DNA from: Acanthosoma haemorrhoidale
Lineage: Eukaryota; Arthropoda; Insecta; Hemiptera; Acanthosomatidae
Direction: 5' to 3'
NCBI GenBank assembly: GCA_930367205.1
Contig: OV884012.1
Span: forward strand, 34,754,796 to 34,818,795
DNA length: 64,000 bases
The notes under the pieces are model-generated. The model did not search any database. It saw only the letters and a list, made by a program, of their open reading frames with translations, and had not been told where the DNA came from. The position numbers were made by a program, and so were the translations under genes. Of the stretch, positions 45,996 to 58,040 are shown in pieces. Each line of letters begins with the position of its first letter. The stretch's first letter is position 1.

Positions 45996-47850
45996 TCTTT
46001 TTTTTATTTTGAAACTTCTTTATTGTGATAAGATTACAATCTGCCTTATTAGGCAATAAGTAATTGTGATAAATGTTTTCATTCATACCATATTTACAAT
46101 TTTCATTCACTCACTCATTCATACAGTATTTACAAACAGCCCAGAGGCCTCCCAAATCCACATGGCTGTCACCTCCCTCGCATGCGAAAGAGAAAGTGGT
46201 GTCTTGGGAAGTCCCCCACGCTCCTCCGTCAGCCGCGTCACCGGATACGAGACGAGCCAGTGGAGGCTGACAAAAAGCGCGAGAGCCACATACGCTCAGG
46301 ACATGATTGGAGAAACTGGTCATTCCCAGGACTCCCACTGCCACGTATTTATAGCAGGTCACGAGGCCACTGTCATTTCAGTCTTCGAGGAGAATTATAG
46401 GGATGAGTGATGCAGTACAATGACTGTGCTACGGGTTTAGTGTCTTCTAACATTATTCTAGCCTATCCAGAATTTCGTGAACGTGGAAGGGATGAGTTCA
46501 AGAATGTAGGGTATATTAAGATCGTTATGAAGGGTTTTGTTGCTGACATAATAAGGGGAATTTACTATTGTTCTCAGGACTTTGGATTGAAAGGATTGGA
46601 TACGCTTGATGTTCGACTTTTTTGCTGTCCCCCATAGCTCTATTGCGTATGTCCAGATTGGCTTAAGTATAACTTTGTAAATTAGTAATTTGTTTTCTAT
46701 TGAGTGATGGTATGCCTTTTGAAGTAGTCTGTACTGTTTTCCAAAGCGTCAGTTTAGTTCTTGTATTTTTAGCCTCGTATGTGGGTTCCATGTTAGCCGT
46801 TAGTCGAGATGGAAGCCTAAGTATCTGTGGTAAATATGTTTTGAGCTTTAAACCAAACCGGCTTGCCAAACCCTGTCAAAAGCTTGAGCTATATCCAGAA
46901 AGGCAGCAGTGCAGCACTGTTTGGTTTCAAACTGTATCTTGGATACAGGGAGAGGAATAGAATTTAAAAAAACTAGTGGACAAAACTTGCGGCAGAGAGT
47001 GAAGGTAATGTAGGAACATTTTGCTTCAATAACTTTGATCCGCAATTGGTTGCACCAATACTCGATCTCATCAAGGTGTTTTTGAAGATTATGGAATGCT
47101 ACATCGGATTCTGGGTGGGATAACAAGACTGCAGGGTCATCTGCAAATGTGGCTAAAATGGTATTGGGAGTAGAGGGGACATCAGCGGTGCATAGGTTAT
47201 AGAGGGTGGGACTCAATTGGATGGGACCCAGCACACTGCTCTGTGGAACTCCTGCATTTATGGGATAGTAGTTAGAATATTCTAAGCCATAGCGGGCTTG
47301 AAAGAAGCGGTTTGAAAGGTAAGACTGTAGGATTAGGAAAAGGGTCTGTTGTAAATATCTTTTGAGCTTGTAAAGCAAACCTGCGTGCCAAACCCTGTCA
47401 AAAGCTTGAGCTATGTCCAGAAAGGATTCAATAATTGGAAGAAGACGTTTTAATAGGAGTTTTTCAAATATTGAGAGGAATGGGAGTAGTCTAATTGGAC
47501 GGTAAGATGAGGCGTCATTGGGTGGTTTACCAGGTTTGGCGAATAGGACAATAATGGAATGTTTCCAGAGGAGTCGAAAGTGCGTCGTTCGGATAATGCA
47601 ATTATAATTGTAAGTTCAAAAGATTATGGCTATAGGAGGCAGTTATTGGAGAATTTGAGGAGTAAAGAGATAATATCCAGGGGATTTTCGATAAGATAAG
47701 TTTTTCAGAAGGCATTTGACCTCAGAGGGGTTAACGGCTTTTAGTGGAAGTGAGAGAGGGATAGGTGAAGTGAGGAAATCTATAAAAGTTGTGCCATGAA
47801 TATGGTTTTGATGAGAAAGTAAATATTTTAATAATAAAAACCTTAGGCGT
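45996..47850 (-). mobile_element. Jockey LINE relic, internally rearranged
   Basis: On the minus strand this runs from remains of the reverse transcriptase (about 47560) to a 3' tail with T runs near 45998-46015 and CTTTATTGTGATAAGATTAC. It is the longest member of the family that also gives the fragments at 2140, 22100, 27551 and 58237. Sequence from 47560 to 47850 is likely ORF2 too but heavily decayed. A 75-bp segment is present twice (46830-46905 and 47347-47422), out of natural order. The upstream limit is uncertain because an LTR-like block starts at about 47865. Confidence 0.87.
46480..47560 (-). pseudogene. Jockey reverse transcriptase with deletion and misplaced duplication
   Basis: In order along the minus strand: ASSYRPIRLLPFL near 47510; FLDIAQAFDRVWHAGLLYKL near 47400, reached after a deletion that removes about 50 residues; then NAGVPQSSVLGP near 47250 and the catalytic box TFADDPAVLLSHPES near 47130. 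After the VFLNSIPLPVS region the frame enters a second copy of AAFLDIAQAFDRVWQAGL (near 46890), which does not belong there. It then reaches YLGFHLD near 46830, a LKPIWTYAIELWGTAKKSNI block near 46650 and LRTIVNSPYYVSNKTLHNDL near 46550. The catalytic FADD is present. The deletion, duplication and stops make it non-functional. Confidence 0.9.
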
Positions 47851-47864
47851 CAGTTAGGGAGGGG

Positions 47865-48190
47865 GAACTAGTTCATGACACCGAAGTACCCCAGTAGGGG
47901 GTGCGGGCGTAGCCCGGCCTCTGACCTGCCTATATAAGGCCGAAATTCGGAGATTTTTCCATTCATTCGGAACCCGGCACCTGAAGTGAACACTGCTCGC
48001 TCTCTCCTCTGCACTGGCGCTTGCTACTCTACTGGAACCATGGGTTTCTTATTCAACTACCTCTGTACCTCTCTTTCTTAACCTCACATTGTTTTAGTTG
48101 TCTGCGTTGTCAGACACCACACCTTCCTAGTGGGATTCTCTGCCTTCGTCTCGTTAAAACTAGCACCTCCTTGGAAGAGACAAGATTTGT
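47865..48190 (+). mobile_element. LTR fragment related to the two solo LTRs
   Basis: The segment 48070-48180 shares TTGTTTTAGT, GGATTCTCTGCCTTCGTCTC and AAAACTAGCACCTCCTTGG with the solo LTR at 4240-5113 (read on the minus strand). Upstream lies a TATA-like CTATATAAGGCCGAAATTCG near 47929, with CATTCATTCGG about 35 bases on, like an LTR promoter. The 5' part is diverged from the other two copies and no TG start was fixed, so this is a subfamily or a recombinant fragment. It sits inside or beside the Jockey relic. Confidence 0.55.
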
Positions 48191-48194
48191 AAGA

Positions 48195-48440
48195 ACTTTG
48201 TAAGGAATGAGATTGATAAGCTGGGGAGATCTGAAGTACTTGAAGGTGGAGGAATATGCGAAATGTGTGGTTGGGGATCTTATCTCCTCGTAGAAGAGGA
48301 TTGGGCAGTGCCTGGTCCGAACTGCATCGGCAAAAGAGACAGAAGATCTCAAATTTCTGCATGTGGCTGGCTTCTCTTCTTCTGACAGACGACGTTGTTT
48401 GTTCCTAAACTTCAGGATTCTATAAGCCTCGCAGCTCTAA
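48195..48440 (-). pseudogene. Possible Jockey ORF1 or 5' region remnant
   Basis: Minus-strand frames read FADAVRTRHCPILFYEEIRS and neighbouring serine/leucine-rich segments; SFADAVR resembles a motif seen near the end of some Jockey ORF1 proteins. The position, upstream of the reverse transcriptase relic on the same strand, would fit. Frames are broken and the match is short, so the call is weak. Confidence 0.25.
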
Positions 48441-50370
48441 TAGCCTTGTTGACAGAGCACGCATACTACAGGCGATTTCAGGGGCTTTTTGCACAATTCA
48501 CTCTCCATTAGTTAAAGAAAAAGACAGTACTGGACTTGATTTGAATAGTTTTTATTTTTGATATTTAAATTATTTGTAATCACAAAGGTTATTTGCATTT
48601 ATACAGATGGCTTAACGATTAATATGAGGTGTTTTTGATTTACGATTCAATCTATGTTAAATAATAAATGCATATCCTCCATATCATCTGAAGTTGTTAA
48701 CAAAAAAAATGCTTCAAAAACGAAGACGTTGGGATCCAGGGATAGAAATGGTGTATTTATTCAACGTCGGTCGAGACGATATCAATAAGTTCTGTTTTTA
48801 TATTGTGATTTTTCAAGAGTTATTTTTTACTGAAACATGATCGAAAAAAAAGAAATGGTTCACAAAATGCCATGTAGTTTTTCATAGTTATTTAATTGTT
48901 GTAATAATTGAGTAGCTACTAAAGAAAATAATCTGAAGGCCCTCTAACTTCCTCTCGATAAATGTCCTCCTCTTATTTCGTCAATAAATTTTTCAAAAAA
49001 TTCGTAGAAGGAAATTATCAAATTAAATTAAATGCTATTCTCTATATACGGGCATAATAAAATGAACATTAGTAACTGCAAATATAAAACAAATAAATAA
49101 AGGAAATGAATAAATAAATAGATAGAAAACTTGTGTGACCGTTTAATTAAATTAATAGTCTTGCCTAGGAGTTTTTTATTTAACGCAACCATTGTAGTAA
49201 TGGTTAACTGAAAAAAATGAAATTATTTAAAGTCTTTGCACCACATCATACCTTTAAAGGGAAGCGTTTTCGGGCCAAGAAGGGGCTTATTTTCACCTGA
49301 GGAATAAATTCCTAAATTTCTGGGTATTATAAGATAATGGACTGACTGGGTAGTGAGGAATGAACGGTCCACTCTTACCTTGCTTCTTACCAAATATTGT
49401 TATCAGGTATATTCTTATCAGATATGGACTTACGATTTTGAGTAGTAGGCAATTTAAGGTCCAGGTATTAGGTATGAGTTTGGGGAATAAAACCTTAATG
49501 GATTTATTTTTTATCCAACTGCCAAACTTAACTGATTTTATTCATTTGTGCTGTACCATAACCGGTAGTGTGGTTCATTTTGAAGTCGGGAACCATATAG
49601 ACGAACCCAGTGACTTGGGAGTTGGCTATCTACTGGTTGCCACCAATTTCTAACAATCATGGTTCTAGGATGAAAGTATATAGCGCGCGTAAACTGAAAT
49701 GACTTTGCATATTTAAAATCGAACCGGTGCGTCAGTAGCAAACAATCCTCTGATGACAAACAATGATGGAAAATCTTCACCTTATATAATACCACAAAAA
49801 CTGTTCATATTATAGTTAAGTTCAAATAATCTCTGAAAAGGCAGAAAAAGTGCAAGATTGGAGTTCTTCATAAGAAAGAGAGACACCTACCTATAAAAGA
49901 GGAATAATTAGTTATTTGGAAGAAAAAAAAACCCATAAATTTTTCAAGACATTATCCCGTAACTTTCTCGTCAACTGAGACTATTTTTAAAGTGGTCAAA
50001 GCGTGATCTATTATATAAGGCTAAATAAATATCAAAAATAAATAAATGCAGAAAAAAAACAATAAAATAAACAGTTGTGCTATTATAAGAATTAATATTA
50101 TGAGACAAATTACACTTATAAGTAAAAAATAATTTTTGGTCCAATTGGTGTTGGCTTCGTCTCAGTGGCGTCAGAGTCAGAACCTTAACCTTTCCTCCAC
50201 ACTGAGTACCCCTTAATATGATGTGTAGAAAGGTATTTCAATCGATGCTCTATAACCTTTCTGAAGGCGATTAATACAAATCGCTATACCATTTCGTAAT
50301 CACTTTTTTCCCTAAGTTCAATTACATTTTAATTAAAAAAGAAACCACTGTAGTTCCCCTGATGAAAACA
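48441..50370. other. AT-rich non-coding DNA
   Basis: No gene, RNA or defined transposon was recognised. The frames at 49360-49653 and 49538-49795 overlap on opposite strands and neither shows a domain. Confidence 0.4.
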
Positions 50371-50770
50371 ACTATAGGGACTCTCCCTGCAGGAGAGCGA
50401 TCGAAAACAAGGCTGGTAGTGAACACTAAATCAGTGGGCGGTGGGTATTGTACCGGCGGTGGTGGGTTTTAGCAGAACACTGCGCCTGACTGAATTATAG
50501 ATAGAGCCCTGACAAACGCAGGGGATCCACAAACAGCTGATATATAAGGGCTGTAGCCAGCGGCTAAAACGGTAATCGCTACCTAGCTAATAATTAACAT
50601 GTCACGGCTACGGTCCCGTCCCGCGCAGCAGATCTACTGCTCTACATCCCTAATTCTATTTACCTCTCTCTTCCTTGTTCTGCTGCTAAATCCCGGCCTC
50701 TAGCTATTCCTCTGTCTCTGAGCTCCATTTTCGCCCGCTGGGGCACAAATTTAACGTTAGGGACTAGTTT
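50371..50770. promoter_or_regulatory. GC-rich island, putative conserved non-coding element
   Basis: About 400 bp includes GTGGGCGGTGGGTATTGTAC, GGGATCCACAAACAGCTG, GCTAATAATTAACATG and CGGTCCCGTCCCGCGCAGC. The island has no useful frame. Sharp composition edges against AT-rich flanks and mixed homeodomain-type words suggest a cis-regulatory block. Confidence 0.4.
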
Positions 50771-51387
50771 ATCGGGGCATTTGTGCGTTAGAATTATGCT
50801 ATTAAGCATTTTCATTAAATGGCCTTACCTACAGTGCTGTAGGTTCAACAAAAGTGTCATTGAAAACGTATATTCACGCCATACTATATCGATAGCCACT
50901 TTTAACTCCAAATTTCATTTATCATTAAACAACTTATTTGTTTATACGAATCTGTCCTCATTATATGATTAAATAAATGACATACATTTCAATTATTTTT
51001 AACACATTTGACCACGACAGCTCAAAACTATCATGACTCAAAAGCCTATTTATTTATGTTTCAGTATTATGCGTATTAGGTTGATTGATATCTCCGCAAA
51101 TATACACAGGCCCATTATTACTAATCATATCTGAGTAATTTATGTTACAGTTTTTGTGAAACATGCGTGTTTTCTATCTCTTTTTTAGTCTCAGGGGACA
51201 ATTTGCCAGAATACAAATTTTTTTATGTATACCTGGGATAATGGGGTGTCAGAAATAGCAGGGTCTGGATTTATAACAGAAGCACTGTTTGGAATGATTG
51301 AGATTTAATGAACTATTATAGACAGTAGCGTACGTTAACAAGAAGGCGGGCTCCGTCCACCTCCACCAGTGACTTCTCTGGGGTCTT

Positions 51388-51674
51388 CCAATAGACCATC
51401 ACCCATCCAATAGACCACCACCCATCCATTAGACCATCACCCATCCAATAGACCATCACCCATCCATTAGACCATCACCCATCCAATTAGACCATCACCC
51501 ATCCAATAGACCATCACCCATCCAATAGACCATCACCCATCCAATTAGACCATCACCCATCCAATAGACCATCACCCATCCATTAGACCATCACCCATCC
51601 AATTAGATCATCACCCATCCATTAGACCATCACCCATCCATTAGACCATCACCCATCCAATAGACCATCACCCT
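51388..51674 (+). repeat. 19-bp minisatellite, 15 units
   Basis: Fifteen head-to-tail units follow CCAATAGACCATCACCCAT. Most are 19 bp, with CCATTA or CCAATTA (20 bp) variants alternating, plus single changes (ACCACCACC in unit 2, GATCATC in unit 12). The array ends as CACCCTTATGCG. Interspersion of the three variants suggests unequal exchange among units. Confidence 0.95.
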
Positions 51675-52850
51675 TATGCGTCCGTTGATTTTTCAGCTTC
51701 CATTTCTCCATTGGTTTAATTTAAGACATTTTTTAAAACTATGAGTGATGATATTACGGATGATACAAGTTTCACTTTGATTCAACTTTAGTGTAACTCA
51801 ACTCAAACTGATAATTAGTAACAATTTTAGCATCCATTTAAAATAAAATGTGGCTTTGCTGAACTGAGAAGGCCCGGTTTAGCCTGATCCGAGAACGAAA
51901 CTAATTAACTATAAACTGCGTTAAAATAGGTATAAGTTAGGGGATTGGGCGGGTAAACCCTTCCCGCCGGCAGGCTTTGGGGATGAGATCCTGGAATATC
52001 CCGCTTGTTATTAATGGGCGAGGGGACGGGATAGATTAGGGGCCACTGCCGAATTAAGCCTTCCACTTCAGGCGTCTGTCCGCTCCCACTTTGTAGGGAC
52101 ACGGCCTTCCAAATTGTCCTCTGCCTTCTCAATCCTAAACTATTTCGATAATGTTACTACAAGCATAAACATTATGTCGTCGATTTATTTTTATAATAAT
52201 TATGTTTCATTTATTGTTGACAACATTTCTTTAAATTATTACTCCAAGTTCTGATTCCAGTTATTTTTTATAAAAACATATATACTCTATTTATACACTT
52301 GGCTTTATAATAGAGCTAATGGGCCACTTGAGAGACTATTACAAGTGTAAATAAAACATCAAAGTTGTCCCCCATCGTTCTGTGACTGGGTCGTTCCTGG
52401 TAGTTTACTGCGGCACAGGATAAATTTACTGCCACAGAATCTCGGTGGCACTGCCCACAGGTTATTTTCATCCTGTACTTCTTTAATCCTTAGAAGATAA
52501 AGTTTCAAGATTGACAGAATATTTTTTTTTCGTTTCTGCATTAACCACTTGTAATTTATATTTAAACAAGGGTAGGTTGTTTTGTACAGCTATTATGAAG
52601 AACCGTTCACAGAAATATTAGTACAGAAGTATTATTCCCGTAGAGTGACTTATAAAGTGGTGATTGACAGACCATTACTAATGATTGAACCGTTATTTAT
52701 TCATTATTCATGACTTAATTTGATATGTTATAAATAACTCATGAAAATATCAGCTTCAACACCGTATGATTGTTATGACGGCAAGAAGACACATTAATGG
52801 TGTGCCCTTTGTCATAAGAGCATTAATGATTGACCGAAGAGGTCTCTCAA
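51675..52850. other. Non-coding DNA; GC-richer island at about 51880-52140
   Basis: The island contains CCTTCCCGCCGGCAGGC and GGCGAGGGGACGGG; the 75-residue minus frame (51905-52132) has no domain. A TGATTGACAG word (52661-52670), which matches the known PBC/homothorax-type motif, occurs once and may be chance. Confidence 0.35.
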
Positions 52851-52857
52851 CCCTTTT

Positions 52858-53109
52858 TCAGTTTATCTCTGATATGTGATGAGTATGCATGACAGAGATA
52901 TACGTATCAGTTATTGGGATTTCAAAATTGTTCATATATTCTTGTGCATTGTCAGGCCCTTCAAATTGTTGTTTAGTGTCGTGTTGGTGACGTGAGATGG
53001 TGCTTGAGCACAAATAATACTTTTTATCGCTTTTATTTTCGTAAACTCGATATTTTTCCCATATCGGTTTCAGTATGTCTTTGTGTTGAGTATACGTTTC
53101 GATTGACAT
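52858..53109 (-). CDS. Unrecognised short open frame, 83 residues
   Basis: The frame from MSIETYTQHK has a balanced composition (charged residues in KPIWEKYRVYENKSDKKY, then DTKQQFEGPDNAQEYMN), unlike the AT-driven frames elsewhere in the window. It shows no motif, signal peptide or membrane segment that I recognise. A degraded transposon exon or a host exon are both possible, as is chance. No splice sites were confirmed. Confidence 0.15.
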   Translation of the reverse strand: MSIETYTQHKDILKPIWEKYRVYENKSDKKYYLCSSTISRHQHDTKQQFEGPDNAQEYMNNFEIPITDTYISVMHTHHISEIN

Positions 53110-54215
53110 TTGGATCCCCTGTGATTTGATCCCGCTTCCTCAACTACTGAACAAACTGGAATTTTTTTTAAATTGGCGTCTTCGTAAAAATTACATTTAA
53201 AACCAGGTAATTTAAAAACAAAAAAAAACTTGAACGAAAAACAAGTTTCAGAACTATTACATTTTTTTCGAGTGGCGCTAATAATAATCAAGAAAAAATT
53301 ACCAACTGCCTCTCAATCAAGCTCGAAACAACAATTTCACAAAATCTGAAAATCATGCGCAATTCCACAAAATTAACAGGTTTTACTATTGAACGAAAAT
53401 TATGGAAAATGTATCTTCGGCTTATACACACATCCATGTAGCAGGTTATCTACTTTTTTGAGTCATAAAAAGACATTTTAATTTGGCCGGATGTCTCGTA
53501 ATGTCGTGCTTTTGGGCTTGCGCGTCACCCATACTTCCTTGGACCCCTCCCTCCGCTTCAATACTACCATGACTAAAAAGCCCCCTCACCTTCATGACCT
53601 CCTTTTCTATTCAAATCAGGGTTCAAGTCCCGTAATACTAGACCCCTTCCGACTTTTCCCTGCTCACATATCTGCTTCCTTTTTGGCCCGTTATTTTCTT
53701 ATCCGTGCCAAACCTTTGGAACCATATTCACATCGATATTTGTCGTTTATCAACTCTCCCAATTTTTAAATCTAGACATTACCTGTTCCTTATCTCCCTT
53801 CAATCTAACCACCCACGATTCATCATTATTTGTTATTATTCTTTTCGGCGTTGTAATAATTCCTATGTTTTTTTTTTTCAACTGTAAACAATTATGTTTT
53901 ATGCTACCATCTCTTTTTAGTTCTTTGTAGTCGTGTTATACGTTCATAGCCCCTTTATTAGTTATAAGCTTCAATCAAATCTGGGTCATATTATGTATTT
54001 GTTTGTCAGCTAAACTATCAATCTGGTTACTAAGACGATTTCCCAGAATAAAGTGGGTTTTTTTTCATTTCAATTAAAACATTTCTAAATTTTAGTCTGA
54101 CCTGTCACTTATTCATCGTTCGGTACAGCTCGTGCAAACTTTGTGGTATTAAATAAAGATGTGTCAAACATAATCAACTAAATACATTAAATAACTAACA
54201 ATGAGTAAATATTCT
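53110..54215. other. Non-coding DNA, possible SINE trace
   Basis: A B-box-like AGGGTTCAAGTCCCG near 53621-53635 hints at a tRNA-derived remnant, but no A box or tail was found. The 92-residue frame across it (53491-53769) is not domain-like. Confidence 0.3.
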
Positions 54216-54420
54216 TGCCTAGCGACTGGTTGAGTTAGCTATTAATCCCGAGGCTGACTGGTGTTATTAATTGAAAGAGGAGGGCCGGGGTGCTTATCTT
54301 GCAGCCCCCCCCCCTCTGCCAGCAATCGCTACCTCTTATCGCTAGGGTCTCACTCTCGCTATCCTCCTTCTTAATGGTTTCGGTCCCGTGTTCTTTCTTA
54401 TAGCAAGCCATCTAAGGGAT
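54216..54420. promoter_or_regulatory. GC-richer island, putative non-coding element
   Basis: Contains GGTGTTATTAATTGAAAG, GAGGGCCGGGGTGC, a C run (54306-54314) and CGCTACCTCTTATCGC. No frame is present. Confidence 0.3.
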
Positions 54421-54799
54421 TGTTTAAAAGGATAGGTTTATAGTTATTAGAATTAGTAAACAAAACTATTTGGTTTTCACCTATTTTATTTAATGTGAAA
54501 CTAAACTGTTATAATGGAGCCAAAACGGCTTGACTCAAACTCGCAGGGCTCGAAAGGACGTTGAATGCCCAAGATAACATGGAGTGAAATCCGGCAATTA
54601 AAGAAACAGCTGTTTGTTGGGATTTCATCCATTCCATTCCTACAAGTGAGGGAAATATGAGCTAAAACCGTAAACTATATATTATTAGTAATTAACAACC
54701 GAAGACAAAGTACACTGGCAGGATCGTTACTCCGACCTGCGACCTGCGACCTGCCCAATACTTAGTCCAAGCTTCCTCTGCAAACTGCACTAGTGGATG

Positions 54800-54882
54800 C
54801 ATATATAAAGTATATATAAATACATATACAGCATATAATAGTATATATAGTATATATAGCATATATATATATATATATATAA
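54800..54882 (+). repeat. TATA-rich microsatellite
   Basis: Irregular TATATA, CATATA and GTATATA steps end in a pure (AT)n stretch at about 54858-54882. The minus-strand frame over it (54790-54999) is a by-product of the repeat. Confidence 0.85.
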
Positions 54883-54899
54883 ACCAAACTGAAGTTGGA

Positions 54900-56420
54900 A
54901 GCCTCTAAGTTTTTGGTTTCGTTTCTTAATCAAGCTAGTTAGTTTTAAATTTGAGTGGTTTAGGATGGAAATGTGTTTTGCAAAAATATTGTAGGGCAAA
55001 GTGTAGGTATGGGACAGATCGTCACTAGTTTTGTCACTGAGAGCATGTTTGAGTTGTAAATCAAATATTTTAGGTAATTTTTAGCTTTTTTAATAAAAGT
55101 CTCGATTGCAACAGACCACATTATTAACATGACCATTCTATTGTATATTACATAAACGCGTAAAAATTATGCATTATGCATTAATTAGTTTAAACATATA
55201 ACTAAGACATATTAAATACTCTTAAATAAATAAATGGTTTTTAAAAAATAAAACACTAATGCATTAAAAGCTATTTTTCTCCTTAATATCTTGAGTGTAT
55301 GTGATATATTTTTCCATATGATTACCTAATCTGCCTATGGTTTTAAAGAATTGACAACTACTAACCTCTATAAGGAACCCAATTAATTATATAATAATCT
55401 ATATTTGTTAAAGAAATAGAAATATATTAAGTTATGACTGTTCTCTTAGGCTCTCTAAGGGTAGCCAATGAATTTAAGTAATTAGGCTTGCCTTGATGTA
55501 ACAGGTAAAGCAGATGATAAATCTAGCATTTGGAAGGGATTGAGGAATAAGGATAAAGGAATATGGGTTGGGTATTTTAAGCGATCGGAGGCAAACGATT
55601 GAACAAAAAGATCTTTCCAGTCAAGGCGTAACAGGAGAATTCGACATTCCTCTGTCTAGAAGTACAACGTGGAGAGCCGGAGAAAAAGCGAAAAGGAGCC
55701 ATCCAATTATAACTAATGCCACATGCATAATTATTATGAAGGCTCACTGCCGGCGCGAAACATTCAAATTTCGAGCACTTCCAAATAATAAACATACTAT
55801 GCTATGTTAGAATAGAATAGGAAAAAAAATTATTCAAGAAAAAGTCCCGTATGATTACATCTATCTTCAGATGACAAATTCACTTATGTCAAATAAATAA
55901 AAGTGCCAACCTCTATAGGAAAGATAATAATAATTCTGGGGACAAAAAAGAATATTTAACTGCTTTTGGTAAATAAAGTCAAAGATTAATATATAAGAAA
56001 CCAACAATGTACAGTATGACATTGAATAAAAACTATTGAATTAATACAAGATAAAAAGTGGCATACAAGCTGGCAGCCAACATCTATCTTTATATAGTAA
56101 ACAATAAAAGACAAAAATAAAAATAAAAGTCATAAAACATGATATAATGTAATGAATGAATCGTTCCCAGACTAACGAGAATGGTGTTGAGGATGAAGCA
56201 TGTGGATATTAGGAGGTAGAGAATTACAGAAAGGAAGTAGAGTGAGTAAGGAATGACCTATCGTGTGCTGCAAACTGTTACTTGGCAGTGTTTATTTTAA
56301 GTTGTGTGAGCAGGAGTACATTAATACTGAAGCAGATCTGTAACGTGAGCTTGACATTATTTCAGTAATTACTGGACTCCAACAAGCTGACAACAGCTCA
56401 TTAAGTAAGTAGAATCGATT
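54900..56420. other. AT-rich non-coding DNA
   Basis: No feature is supported. Frames at 55568-55810 and 55577-55795 overlap on opposite strands and neither has a domain. Confidence 0.4.
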
Positions 56421-56800
56421 TAAAACGTGCTCGCACACAGCCTATTTATTACGGCTTAAGGTAATAATTAACAACATTTCATAGCCCGATAAACTCCTAA
56501 ATCCCGGACGTATATCAATTGAGGAGGGCATTAAAAGGGCGTGCTTATAGGTAGAATATCGGCGGTGCATAAATCGAGGACTTAAGTCTCAAGCGGCAAG
56601 GATGAGCGCAAGCGTGCTCATTTCGTTCCCTATCGCTGCCCTAATCTGATTAGCCCAACTAATTATGGACTAATGAGGCTTATACTAGGAGCGGTTAGCT
56701 GGATGGTGTATTTACTAAGGGCTATGGACTGTGCCGCCAAGCCCTCAATTGAATAGTTTAACCTTCAGGCAATTACTGCCTATTTCGTCCATCAAGCCTG
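56421..56800. promoter_or_regulatory. Moderately GC-richer island, putative non-coding element
   Basis: Contains AAGGGCGTGCTTATAGG, GATTAGCCCAACTAATTATG and GGTTAGCTGGATGG. There is no reading frame; ATTA/TAAT words are frequent. Confidence 0.3.
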
Positions 56801-57269
56801 TAGTAACAGTTACTATGATATTTGCTAATCCTTCATAAAACACTTTCAACACATACATACGGGGCCGTCCATTTCAGGGCTAAAAATTTAGTCAGGTGTG
56901 CAGTATCGCATCATTAAGGGTTTCGAAGATTACTCTTGATACTACTTAACACCCTCTTGATTGATTTTCTAAGTTTATTGAATTACATTTAATAGCAGAC
57001 ACATTTAAAAGTAGTTTTTACAATTGTCCGTTAGAGTGATTTCTTTTGTAATTATAGTACACTCCACTAAATCCCTATCATATTATTGTTAATCAGCGTT
57101 TCGAAATCTTTAATTTGATGACATTACTTTTCAAAGGATTACTTTTATTTTCAGTATCTTTAGGATATCCATCATACCTAGCAAAATATCATGCCTCTAA
57201 AAAATCACTGGTTGAGCTAAACTTGGCATTATAATGACTTTGTGTAATTACAGTTTAAAAATTAAACTT

Positions 57270-57455
57270 TACGTTAAGAGAGCTTTAATTTGATACCCTA
57301 CTTCAAATGATAAAAATATATTTATTACCACATAATTAATTAATTAGTAATCCCTTATTATGCTTTATGGAGGTCAAAATATTTTTCTTGTCGTTAGATG
57401 GATCAAGTGGATCCTCAACGGAAAATCACGGTCTGCTCTGTTAGAAATTGTTTAA
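57270..57455 (+). repeat. Dispersed repeat with CTTTAATTTGATA core, copy
   Basis: The words GAGCTTTAATTTGATACC, ATAATTAATTAATTAGTAAT and GCTTTATGGAGGTC keep the order of 17215-17310 (GATCTTTAATTTGATACC, TAATTAATTAATTATGAC, TTTTATGGAGATG). The downstream TTTCATC part is lost. Confidence 0.5.
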
Positions 57456-57619
57456 GTATATTTATTTATCTGTGCTTCATTAAATATTGATGCAGTGCAT
57501 TCTGTGGAAAATATTGATAAATACAAAAAGAGTTGAATAAGGCCTTTCTGTTAACCACCTGGTGTCAGAAATCTGGTAATATTTGGCAGACCCGCTTTCA
57601 TAAGCGTAGGATACTACAG

Positions 57620-58040
57620 GTTTTCTTCAGACAAGTCATTTTTTTGTTTTGCCAATGCCGAAGGAAGACGGATGGTCTGATCGAAGAAGGCTCCAGCAAT
57701 AACTAGCGGTCGCTGTCCCCGTCCACGGACAGACAGAACCAATATCCCAGCTCACCTCTGGCTATGATTCAGCCCCTCCAATTAATGTGACTGTGAGGGA
57801 TGTTATTGGTCCCCTAGAGGGCAGAACCGCCCTGTCGTTATTAAAAAATCCCCCAGCCATTGTTGCCTGCGTCTTTGTCAGGACAAACAGCCCGCTAATT
57901 GCTTCTGTTCAGTCGCCATCCACCGTGCTCTGATCCGCACCCTCCCAAGCACACTGCCTCCCTGTGTGAGGGCACTTCTGTCCGAGGTCACAGTAATTGA
58001 CACTTGATATCACCAATAGCTAGAGCTAGGCTTTTCAATC
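57620..58040. promoter_or_regulatory. GC-rich island with a CTCF-like word, putative conserved non-coding element
   Basis: About 400 bp includes CCTCCAATTAATGTGACTG, CCCGCTAATTGCTTC, CATTGTTGCC and AGGTCACAGTAATTGAC. At 57811-57823 the word CCCCTAGAGGGCA resembles the core CTCF recognition sequence. No frame is convincing. Of all the islands this one looks most like a developmental enhancer, by composition and motif mix. Confidence 0.42.

Noticed and set aside
51388..51674. CRISPR-like reading of the regular 19-bp repeats
   Set aside because: There are no spacers; it is a simple minisatellite.
53600..53640. Possible tRNA gene around AGGGTTCAAGTCCCG
   Set aside because: Only a T-arm-like word is present, with no matching upstream arms.
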